NCBI GenBank assembly: GCA_046706145.1
Contig: JBJKPP010000297.1
Coordinates: 1 to 19,108 of the forward strand
Source: JBJKPP01 sp046706145
Lineage (GTDB): Bacteria > Bacteroidota > Ignavibacteria > Ignavibacteriales > Ignavibacteriaceae
Direction: 5' to 3'
Length of the DNA stretch: 19,108 bases
Positions 1 to 7,391 of the stretch are shown here, in pieces. Numbering within the stretch: position 1 is the stretch's first letter; the number at the start of each line of letters is the position of its first letter. The translations under genes and the position numbers were made by a program. The notes under the pieces were generated by a model. It saw only the letters and a list, made by a program, of their open reading frames with translations, was not told the origin of the DNA and ran no database searches.

Positions 1-2
1 AC

Positions 3-581
3 CTTCCATTAGCTGTTTTGCTACTGTTGTTCTTATTTATTTATACAAATAAGAATGACAAAAACACAGGTACTGTTCCAACAGGAAATATTGAAGGCAA
101 AAAAATGCCTCAAGACAGCATACATGAGAAATTTATGAATCCTTTATCGGAATCCCCTTCAAAAAGTAATGTTACAAAGAATGCAAAACATGAAACAGAG
201 ATGCTGAAAAAGCAAATTGAAGAACATCCTAATGATACTTTAAAATTAAAAGAATATGCCGACTTCCTTTCACAACACAATCCTACAGAGGCAATAAAAT
301 ATTATAATAAATTATTGAGTATAAATCCGAAGAGAATAGATGTTTTGTTTTCTCTTTCTTTTATCTATTATAACCAGGGAAACCTTGACAAAACAGAAGA
401 GCTAACCAACAAAATTCTATACTATGATAAAGATAATGTGAAAGCATATTACAACCTTGGCGCAATAGCAGCAAGCAAAGGTGATAAAGAGAAGGCCCGT
501 CAAATCTGGAATAAAATTGTCACCGAACACCCTAATGATGAAACAGCACAATTAGCAAAGTCTTCGTTGGCAAAACTTTAA
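3..581 (+). CDS. membrane-anchored TPR protein (5' end outside window)
   Basis: The reading frame is open from the first bases of the window, so the true start lies upstream; an in-frame TTG at 18 is probably not the start because the hydrophobic segment already begins before it (LPLAVLLLLFLFIY). This reads as one N-terminal membrane helix followed by a polar linker of about 50 residues and about three tetratricopeptide repeats, seen in patterns such as PTEAIKYYNKLLSINP, LDKTEELTNKILYYD and KEKARQIWNKIV. TPRs bind other proteins, and this one should project to one side of the inner membrane. Membrane-anchored TPR proteins of the NrfG/CcmI kind help assemble cytochromes c, and multiheme cytochromes lie 1.6 kb downstream, but that link is only inference: a 232-bp gap separates it from the next gene and no specific family signature is visible. 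That gap (582-813) shows no gene or convincing terminator. Confidence 0.75.
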   Translation, partial: LPLAVLLLLFLFIYTNKNDKNTGTVPTGNIEGKKMPQDSIHEKFMNPLSESPSKSNVTKNAKHETEMLKKQIEEHPNDTLKLKEYADFLSQHNPTEAIKYYNKLLSINPKRIDVLFSLSFIYYNQGNLDKTEELTNKILYYDKDNVKAYYNLGAIAASKGDKEKARQIWNKIVTEHPNDETAQLAKSSLAKL

Positions 582-813
582 TTAGCCATTAGTTCTTTTT
601 TTCTAATTGATAAAGGAGAAGAAAAGTCTTGTTTGGAGCTAATATTACTTATTTCGGAAATTCCACTAATTTATTATGGCAAATTTATCCAAAATTGCAT
701 CCTTCTGTCTGCACAAAAATTGATGTTAAAATATCTTTTAACCCTCATATTTTGTTCTTGGCCCTAAGAAATTCGTTCTAATTATAAAAAATTAACAAAA
801 ACTGAATTCTGTT

Positions 814-2145
814 ATGGAAGCTTTTCTTGAAAATATTTTAGGATATGTGGTTGTTATAGGCATGGCATTGATTGTTCTTTTTATGTATATCAAACGTAAT
901 TCTAAGAAAAGCAGCGTGACTGTAGAGAAAATCAAGAAGGCGAAAGAATTAGGATTTCATGAGCCTGTTTCGTTGCACCCCGTTATTGATACTGAAACTT
1001 GTATCGGAAGCGGCGCATGTATAAAAGCTTGCCCCGAGAAAGATGTTTTGGGATTGGTAAACGGCAAAGCGCAAACAATAAACACTTCAAGATGTGTGGG
1101 ACATGGCGCCTGTTTTCATGCATGTCCTGTACAAGCAATTACTCTTTGTATAGGTACAGAAAAACGAGGAGTTGAATTGCCTCATGTCAGCCAGGAATTC
1201 GAAACCAGCATTCCCGGATTATTCATTGCTGGAGAATTAGGCGGGATGGGACTTATAAAAAATGCTGTCGAACAGGGTAAACAATCGATACAATTCATTA
1301 TTAAGAAAATGAAACGCTCACCGAATGCAAAATATGATGTAATTATTGTTGGAGCAGGACCCGCAGGAATTTCTGCTACTTTAACTGCAGCAAAGAATAA
1401 TTTAAAATTCTTAACTCTTGAGCAGGATAGTTTGGGAGGAACAGTTTTTAATTTTCCCAGAGCGAAAATAGTTATGACTTCTGCGATGGATTTGCCTTTG
1501 TTTGGTAAAATAAAATTATCTGAAACATCTAAATCAGAACTGTTAGATTTATGGCGGGATGTTTTGAAGAAAAATAGAATAACAATCAATGAGCAGGAAA
1601 AAGTCGAGTCAATTGAAAAAAACAATAGTCATTTTGAAGTACGAACAAATAAAGAAAAATATACTTCTAACAGTGTTTTATTGGCAATAGGTAGAAGAGG
1701 TTCTCCAAGAAAGTTGGGCGTTCCAGGAGAAGAAAAAGAAAAAGTAGCTTATCGTTTGTTAGAACCGGAGCATATACACAACCAGAACATATTGATAGTG
1801 GGCGGCGGTGATTCAGCGGTTGAGAATGCGTTAATTCTTGCAGATGAGAAAAACAATGTAACTATTTCTTACCGAGGAAATAGTTTTTCCAGACTGAAAC
1901 CAAAAAATCTAGAAAAGATAAATACTACAATTTCTTCAGGGAAAGTAAAAGTGGTTTTTAATTCGAACATAAACAAAATATTAGATGATAAAATAATTCT
2001 TTCTGTTGATGATTCTTTACGCGAAATAAAAAATGATTTGGTTTTCATTTTTGCTGGTGGCGAACTCCCTACAAAATTCCTAGAAAAAATAGGAGTATCT
2101 ATAACTACAAAATATGGCGAAGCGATTTTGCAACACCAAATATAA
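814..2145 (+). CDS. membrane-anchored ferredoxin/FAD/NAD(P)H oxidoreductase
   Basis: Predicted electron-transfer flavoprotein of 443 residues. Residues 8-26 form one membrane helix, flanked by acidic residues before it and KRNSKK after it, so the positive-inside rule puts the catalytic part in the cytoplasm. Residues 63-74 (CIGSGACIKACP) and 94-105 (CVGHGACFHACP) are two ferredoxin-type motifs, but in both the second Cys is replaced, by Ser66 and His97. Residues 173 onward carry the FAD-binding GAGPAG motif (180-185), and a second GGGDSAVE motif near 330 should bind NAD(P)H. There is no redox-active CxxC thiol pair as in thioredoxin reductase, so the substrate is not thioredoxin. The segment PGLFIAGELGGMG (134-146), normally at the C-terminus of this fold, lies before the FAD domain, suggesting a permuted fold. 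No clear Shine-Dalgarno is seen. The gene ends 65 bp before a multiheme cytochrome, so it may feed or draw electrons from that pathway; the physiological partner is unknown. Confidence 0.85.
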   Translation: MEAFLENILGYVVVIGMALIVLFMYIKRNSKKSSVTVEKIKKAKELGFHEPVSLHPVIDTETCIGSGACIKACPEKDVLGLVNGKAQTINTSRCVGHGACFHACPVQAITLCIGTEKRGVELPHVSQEFETSIPGLFIAGELGGMGLIKNAVEQGKQSIQFIIKKMKRSPNAKYDVIIVGAGPAGISATLTAAKNNLKFLTLEQDSLGGTVFNFPRAKIVMTSAMDLPLFGKIKLSETSKSELLDLWRDVLKKNRITINEQEKVESIEKNNSHFEVRTNKEKYTSNSVLLAIGRRGSPRKLGVPGEEKEKVAYRLLEPEHIHNQNILIVGGGDSAVENALILADEKNNVTISYRGNSFSRLKPKNLEKINTTISSGKVKVVFNSNINKILDDKIILSVDDSLREIKNDLVFIFAGGELPTKFLEKIGVSITTKYGEAILQHQI

Positions 2146-2210
2146 ATATTAGAATTTGGAAAGACGGCAAATAGTATAAAAAAATTTTTATTACATATTA
2201 CCATTTGCTA

Positions 2211-3824
2211 ATGCAAGCAAAATATTCTTCAGTTATAAAACATAAATTCTCATTCCTGTTTATTCTTTTGTTCTTTTCATTATCATCATCTTCTTTTGCA
2301 CAAATTTCGCCGGGTGACTTAACCTTTGCGCATAAAAATCTGGAAGGATTAAGTAATTGTACAAAATGTCATGTGTTAGGTCAGGGTGTTGAAGTTAATA
2401 AATGCCTTGACTGTCATAAAGAAATAAAATCTTTGAAGGATAAAGGCGAAGGATATCATGCAAGCAGCGAAGTGAAAGCTAAAAAGTGTTGGTCATGCCA
2501 TAGCGAACATCATGGTAGGGATTTTAGGATAGTAAATTTCAACCCGAACGGGTTTGACCATAACAAAGCAGGTTTTGTCTTGACAGGAAAACATTCACAA
2601 ATAAAATGCGAGGACTGTCATCAATCAAAATATATTTCTGTAAAAGATCTCAAAAGCAGAAAAGGTACATATCTGGGTTTAAGTCCCAAATGTGAAAGCT
2701 GTCATCAGGATGTTCATCAAGGTACTTTAGGAAATAATTGTAATTCGTGTCATAATACTGACTCTTTCAAACCGGCGGTGAACTTTAACCACGACAATAC
2801 AAAGTTTAAGCTAACAGGCGAACATACAAAAGTTGAGTGTATTAAGTGTCATATAGAAGAGACAAGAAATGGAAAGAAATTTCAGAAGTTTATTGGTTTA
2901 CAGTTTAGCAACTGTACCCCTTGCCATCGAGATCCTCACCAAGGAAGATTTGGAAAAAACTGTGAAAATTGTCATGTAACTTCTGGTTTTAATATAATAA
3001 ATCAAAAATCGTTTGATCATAGTAAAACCAATTTCCCTCTTTTAGGAAGGCACGGATTCGTGAAATGCAGTGATTGCCATAAACAAGGATTGAAAGTAAA
3101 ACTAAAATATCAAAAGTGCATGGATTGTCATTCTGATTTTCATAAAGGTGATTTCACAGTTAATAACATCGAAACGGATTGTTCCAAATGTCACACAGTA
3201 GATGGATTTCAACCATCTCTATTTACAATTGATATGCATAATAAAACTGGGTTTAATTTGACGGGAAGTCATTTAGCAGTTCCATGTCAGGGATGTCATT
3301 ATAAAAATAGTAATTGGCACTTCAAAAATATTGATGAGCAATGTATTAGTTGTCATAAAAATGTTCACGGTGACGAGATAACCAGCAAGTTTATGCCGGA
3401 TAACAAATGTGAAAGCTGCCATATAACCGACAGTTGGTCCGATGTAAAGTTTGATCATGATAAAACAAGGTTTTCACTATCTGGTAAACATGCAGAAGTT
3501 AAATGCGGGGATTGTCATTATAAAAAAAATGCTGCAGGAGAACAAGTTTATAAGTTTGCATCGCTAAATTCTAATTGTACGACATGCCATAAAGATGTAC
3601 ACTTTGGACAATTCGCCGAAGGAAAAAATACCACATGCCAAAGGTGTCATACATTTAATAATTGGAAACCGGATAAATTCGATCATGATAAAACAAGGTT
3701 CTCACTTAAAGGCGCACATATGGATTTGGATTGCTCAGCTTGTCATAAAACCGTTACAAAAAACGGTAATTCATTTGTTGAATATAAATTGAAAGATTTT
3801 AAATGCTCCGCCTGTCATTCATAA
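2211..3824 (+). CDS. 20-heme periplasmic c-type cytochrome
   Basis: Secreted multiheme cytochrome c of 537 residues with 20 CxxCH heme-attachment motifs (about one per 27 residues), the last, CSACH, only one residue from the C-terminus. The signal peptide has a basic start, a hydrophobic core (FLFILLFFSL) and likely cleavage after SFA30. Much of the chain is built from a module in which an FDHxxTxF element, then LxGxH, precedes CxxCH, followed by KDxHxGxF and another CxxCH; the extra His residues are natural candidates for distal heme ligands. This is the cytochrome c3 / doubled-CxxCH type of multiheme protein, expected to form a heme wire in the periplasm or within an outer-membrane barrel. 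I chose ATG 2211 over an in-frame TTG at 2205; either leaves the signal peptide intact, and neither has a good Shine-Dalgarno. Its 3' end overlaps the next cytochrome gene by 22 bp. A specific biochemical role, such as metal or electrode reduction, cannot be read from sequence. Confidence 0.93.
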   Translation: MQAKYSSVIKHKFSFLFILLFFSLSSSSFAQISPGDLTFAHKNLEGLSNCTKCHVLGQGVEVNKCLDCHKEIKSLKDKGEGYHASSEVKAKKCWSCHSEHHGRDFRIVNFNPNGFDHNKAGFVLTGKHSQIKCEDCHQSKYISVKDLKSRKGTYLGLSPKCESCHQDVHQGTLGNNCNSCHNTDSFKPAVNFNHDNTKFKLTGEHTKVECIKCHIEETRNGKKFQKFIGLQFSNCTPCHRDPHQGRFGKNCENCHVTSGFNIINQKSFDHSKTNFPLLGRHGFVKCSDCHKQGLKVKLKYQKCMDCHSDFHKGDFTVNNIETDCSKCHTVDGFQPSLFTIDMHNKTGFNLTGSHLAVPCQGCHYKNSNWHFKNIDEQCISCHKNVHGDEITSKFMPDNKCESCHITDSWSDVKFDHDKTRFSLSGKHAEVKCGDCHYKKNAAGEQVYKFASLNSNCTTCHKDVHFGQFAEGKNTTCQRCHTFNNWKPDKFDHDKTRFSLKGAHMDLDCSACHKTVTKNGNSFVEYKLKDFKCSACHS

Positions 3825-5476
3825 TTATATTGATAGGTTTTGTATCGAGCCTGACTTTAGCGCAATCTCCTCATGGTGATAAGCTGAAAATTGATTGTTC
3901 GAACTGTCATATTGCCACTACGTGGAAAGTAATTCCTAAGAAAATAAAATTTAATCATGATGAAACAGGATTTCCTCTTGAAGGTCAACATAAAAATGTA
4001 GATTGTCAATCGTGTCACACTTCATTAGTGTTTTCTGATGTTAAGACAGATTGTTTCTCTTGTCATAAAGATATTCATCAGGGTAGCGTAGGCTATGATT
4101 GTGCCCGGTGCCATGCTCCTCAGTCATGGATTGTCCAAAACATAAATCAAATTCATGAAGAGGATAGGTTTCCGCTTGTGGGAATGCATCTTAATGCTGA
4201 TTGTATCCAGTGCCATGCTCAATATAATAGTTTGAATTTTGAGGTTATTGGTGCGACGTGTTTTGATTGCCACAGGAAAGATTATTATGCCACTACTGCT
4301 CCTAATCATGCACAGGCAGGTTTCTCAACTGAATGTCAGGATTGCCACAGTTTGAATGCAGTAAACTGGGGGGCCCAAAGTTTCAATCATGATTTTTTCC
4401 CGCTGGTTGGTGGTCATAATATTGCTAATTGTTTTGCCTGCCACAAACAGGGCAGTAATTTTTCCGGTTTATCTACGGAATGTTATTCATGCCATAAGAA
4501 AGATTATGATGCTACTACCGATCCAAATCATATAACACAAGGATTTCCAACAACTTGCGATCAATGTCATTCAATTAATAGTTGGGGTGATGCAAAATTT
4601 GATCATAGTACAACTGGATTTGCATTAACTGGTCAACATGCTGTTATAAGTTGCAACAGTTGTCACGCAAACGGATATACTAATACACCAAGCGATTGCT
4701 ATTCATGTCATAAAAAAGATTATGATGCTACTACTGATCCAAATCACGTAACACAAGGTTTTCCAACAGACTGTTCACAGTGTCATTCTACAAATAGCTG
4801 GGGTGACGCGAGCTTTGATCACAGTACAACTGGATTTGCATTAACAGGTCAACATGCCACATTAAGTTGTAATAGTTGTCATGCAAGTGGATACACAAAC
4901 ACGCCAAGCGATTGTTATTCTTGTCATAAAAAAGATTATGATGGTACTACAGACCCTAACCATGCATCTGCGGGTTTTCCCACTGATTGTTCACAGTGTC
5001 ATTCCACAAATGGGTGGAGTGGAGCAACTTTTGATCATAGTACAACCGGATTTGCTTTGACTGGTCAACATGCTACATTAAGCTGTAATAGTTGTCATGC
5101 TAATGGTTATACAAATACTCCTTCAGACTGCTATAGTTGCCACAAAACAGATTACCAGAATACAACGGATCCAAATCACTCAACTGCTCAGTTTCCTACT
5201 ACATGTCAAGACTGTCATTCAACAAGCAGTTGGTCCGGCGCTACATTCGATCATGATGCTTCATATTTCCCAATTTATTCCGGAACGCACAGTGGCAGAT
5301 GGAGTGCTTGCTCTGATTGTCATACCAACTCAAGTAATTATTCGGTTTTCTCGTGTATCACCTGCCACGCACACGATCAAACTACCACGGATCAACATCA
5401 TCAAGGAGTCAGCGGGTATGTTTACCAGAGCAGTGCATGTTATTCTTGCCATCCAACAGGAAGGGCAGGTGATTAA
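3803..5476 (+). CDS. 22-heme c-type cytochrome with tandem heme modules
   Basis: Second secreted multiheme cytochrome, 557 residues, with 22 CxxCH motifs. A short, clean signal peptide (MLRLSFIIILIGFVSSLTLA, cleavage before Gln21) supports ATG 3803; the codon just before it in this frame is TAA, so no upstream start is possible. The start lies inside the upstream gene, which suggests translational coupling. The N-terminal third resembles the preceding cytochrome (FNHDETGFPLEGQH, FxSCHKDIHQG). The centre and C-terminal half consist of repeated modules of about 72 residues, each with three hemes (CYSCH, CSQCH/CDQCH, CNSCH) and a DPNH element. His-rich elements such as FDHSTTGF and LTGQH probably give distal heme ligands. 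It should fold as an elongated heme wire working with the upstream cytochrome and the downstream outer-membrane barrel. No lipobox is seen, so it should be soluble in the periplasm, inserted in the barrel, or exported. Confidence 0.93.
   Translation: MLRLSFIIILIGFVSSLTLAQSPHGDKLKIDCSNCHIATTWKVIPKKIKFNHDETGFPLEGQHKNVDCQSCHTSLVFSDVKTDCFSCHKDIHQGSVGYDCARCHAPQSWIVQNINQIHEEDRFPLVGMHLNADCIQCHAQYNSLNFEVIGATCFDCHRKDYYATTAPNHAQAGFSTECQDCHSLNAVNWGAQSFNHDFFPLVGGHNIANCFACHKQGSNFSGLSTECYSCHKKDYDATTDPNHITQGFPTTCDQCHSINSWGDAKFDHSTTGFALTGQHAVISCNSCHANGYTNTPSDCYSCHKKDYDATTDPNHVTQGFPTDCSQCHSTNSWGDASFDHSTTGFALTGQHATLSCNSCHASGYTNTPSDCYSCHKKDYDGTTDPNHASAGFPTDCSQCHSTNGWSGATFDHSTTGFALTGQHATLSCNSCHANGYTNTPSDCYSCHKTDYQNTTDPNHSTAQFPTTCQDCHSTSSWSGATFDHDASYFPIYSGTHSGRWSACSDCHTNSSNYSVFSCITCHAHDQTTTDQHHQGVSGYVYQSSACYSCHPTGRAGD
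4259..5353 (+). repeat. in-frame tandem repeat, 216-bp period, three hemes per unit
   Basis: The first Cys codons of successive equivalent heme motifs fall at 4259, 4481, 4697, 4913, 5129 and 5354, giving units of 222, 216, 216, 216 and 225 bp. The three central units (4481-5128) are nearly identical in protein sequence but differ at many third codon positions (for example GCTACTACC, GCTACTACT and GGTACTACA at the same place). The outer two units are diverged copies. This is an intragenic coding repeat that extends the heme chain by three hemes per unit. Confidence 0.9.
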
Positions 5477-5537
5477 TTGATGTTTAAGGATAGAACTAAA
5501 AATAATAATGAATAAAGTATAAGATACAAGTATATAA

Positions 5538-7172
5538 ATGTTAAAGTATTTAATAAATATTTTTTTAGTCTTTTTTCTGTTTATTCCCAAACAATATGGC
5601 CAAGTAAAAGGCAGAACAAAATTATTGGGAAGAATTACTTACCAGTCTTCCCAAAATGTTTATGTAAGTTTAGAATCAACTGAGGGTATTGAAAAAGGAG
5701 ATACACTTTATGTTGAAAGAAGCCGGAAATTATTGCCGGCGATTCTTGTAGAGTATATTTCTTCGATATCTTGTGCTGGTAAAAAAATAATAAGAGAAGA
5801 GTTGTCTAATAAAGATATTATAACAGCATTTGTTAAGACCAAGCAAAAATCCACTAAAAATGTTGTTGTGAATGATACTATTTCACAAACCAATACTGCA
5901 GAAGTGACAAACATAAATAAAAGTGTTGAAACGAAATCCACAACTAGGTTTTTAGAGTCGAACAAGAAAAAGATCTCCGGGAAGTTCTCTGTAGAATCAT
6001 ACTCAAATACAACAAATATTGATAATAGTCTTAACTATCAAAATTGGCGGTATGCATTTTCCCTAGATGCTAACGACATTGGAGGTTCAAATCTTTCATG
6101 CTCAAATTATGTTATGTTTTCTTACCGTGCAGACCAATGGAACAATCTTTCTTCGAATCTCGGTCAAGCTATAACGGTATATGATCTATCCTTAAAATAC
6201 AAATTTAACAAAGGCACTAATTTGTGGGTAGGTCGTTATTTAAATCCTAAAATTTCAAATATAAGTGCTATTGACGGAATTCAGTTTGAAAAGTACTTTG
6301 GCTCATTTTATTCCGGAATTGCCGTCGGCTCCCGCCCAAATTTTAGTGATATGGGATTTAATATTAAGCTTTTCGAAACTGGTTTATATTTTGGCAAACA
6401 GGATTCACTTGGCAATGGGGAGATGGAAAACACTTTTTCTATTTTTCAGCAGACAAACGACTTAAAGATTGATAGAAGATTTCTTTATTTACAGCATACA
6501 GATAATGTTTTTAAAAACGTAAACATCTTTGCTTCCACAGAAGTTGATCTTTATAAAAGAGTAAATTTTAAAGGGACTAATGATTTTTCTTTAACTAGCC
6601 TTTTCTTCATGACGAGATACTCTCCAATAACTAAGTTATCTCTTTCTCTTTTTTACGATGCAAGAAAAAACGTTATATATTATGAAACGTTCAAGAGTTT
6701 TCTTGATAGTGCGATTGACAGAGAAACCAGGCAGGGTTTGCGTGCAAGAATTAATTACCGTCCTTTTAATTTCATTTTCGTTGGAGTGAATGCGGGTTAT
6801 AGTTATCAAAAAGGAGATTTAATGCCAAGCAGAAATATTGGAGGCTATTTATCTATATCAAGAATTCCTTTTGTTAAAATAAATACTTCTTTTTCTTATA
6901 CGAAATTAATTAGCGGCTATATTAAAGGAGATATCGCCGGTTGTAGAATATCTAAATATTTATTCGATGATTTTGTTTCAGTATCCTTAGAATATCGAAA
7001 GATTAATTATTATTTTAATTACAGTTCTCTTAAAACGGAACAAAATTCGGTTGATGGCGATGTATCTTTAAACTTCACAAAATACTTTTCCTTAATTCTT
7101 AGTTACGACGGTGAGTTTGAAAATAAAAATACATATAATAGAGTATTCTTTGGATTTACCACAAGGTTTTAG
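5538..7172 (+). CDS. outer-membrane beta-barrel protein of the porin-cytochrome cluster
   Basis: Protein of 544 residues with an N-terminal signal peptide (MLKYLINIFLVFFLFIPKQYGQ). Residues about 23-85 form a small beta-rich domain (LLGRITYQSSQNVYVSLES, then EGIEKGDTLYVE), followed by a polar Ser/Thr/Asn/Lys linker to about 145. From there to the end the chain shows alternating hydrophobic and polar short strands with aromatic residues at their edges, ending in VFFGFTTRF: a C-terminal Phe is the usual recognition signal for outer-membrane barrel assembly. Roughly 400 residues would allow about 18-22 strands (an estimate, not a count). It starts 61 bp after the 22-heme cytochrome gene on the same strand. 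In known porin-cytochrome systems such as Shewanella MtrCAB and Geobacter OmbB-OmaB-OmcB, a barrel beside multiheme cytochromes forms a trans-outer-membrane electron conduit, and that is the inferred role here. I see no sequence likeness to MtrB that I can assert. A generic porin is the alternative. Confidence 0.75.
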   Translation: MLKYLINIFLVFFLFIPKQYGQVKGRTKLLGRITYQSSQNVYVSLESTEGIEKGDTLYVERSRKLLPAILVEYISSISCAGKKIIREELSNKDIITAFVKTKQKSTKNVVVNDTISQTNTAEVTNINKSVETKSTTRFLESNKKKISGKFSVESYSNTTNIDNSLNYQNWRYAFSLDANDIGGSNLSCSNYVMFSYRADQWNNLSSNLGQAITVYDLSLKYKFNKGTNLWVGRYLNPKISNISAIDGIQFEKYFGSFYSGIAVGSRPNFSDMGFNIKLFETGLYFGKQDSLGNGEMENTFSIFQQTNDLKIDRRFLYLQHTDNVFKNVNIFASTEVDLYKRVNFKGTNDFSLTSLFFMTRYSPITKLSLSLFYDARKNVIYYETFKSFLDSAIDRETRQGLRARINYRPFNFIFVGVNAGYSYQKGDLMPSRNIGGYLSISRIPFVKINTSFSYTKLISGYIKGDIAGCRISKYLFDDFVSVSLEYRKINYYFNYSSLKTEQNSVDGDVSLNFTKYFSLILSYDGEFENKNTYNRVFFGFTTRF

Positions 7173-7391
7173 ATCAATAAATTTGTAAGTTCTTTCGAAA
7201 ATTTTCCTTTTAGATTTTAATGGTTGTTCTTCATTAGTCTTATAGCCCGTTAGTGCTTTAAGTCACCTCAATAATTACTTTCTAGTTTATTCATTGTTTT
7301 TCCCTCATTTAAATCTATCTTAAAATGAAGATTAAATTTTTAGATAAATTTAATTAATTTGAAAAAGTTACAAATCTTTAGGAGAAATTAA

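Noticed and set aside
1182..1625. 147-residue frame on the minus strand inside the oxidoreductase gene
   Set aside because: It is a shadow of a well-supported gene with motifs, its protein has no recognisable domain, and no separate ribosome binding site is visible.
4481..5128. Regular repeats resembling a CRISPR array
   Set aside because: The repeats are 216 bp long, in frame, coding and diverge at third codon positions; there are no short palindromic repeats with unique spacers.
2205..5476. One cytochrome gene broken by a sequencing frameshift into two frames
   Set aside because: The second frame has its own ATG directly after an in-frame stop, followed by a convincing signal peptide with an A-Q cleavage site, so two genes fit better; the possibility of an old fission is kept as a finding.
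5097..5480. 127-residue plus-strand frame overlapping the end of the 22-heme cytochrome
   Set aside because: It is an alternate frame of the repeat-rich coding sequence, low in complexity and without any domain.
7320..7391. Bacteroidota-type promoter (TAnnTTTG) before the HiPIP gene
   Set aside because: A TTTG is present in the AT-rich stretch, but the bases four positions before it do not match the motif, so it cannot be told from background.
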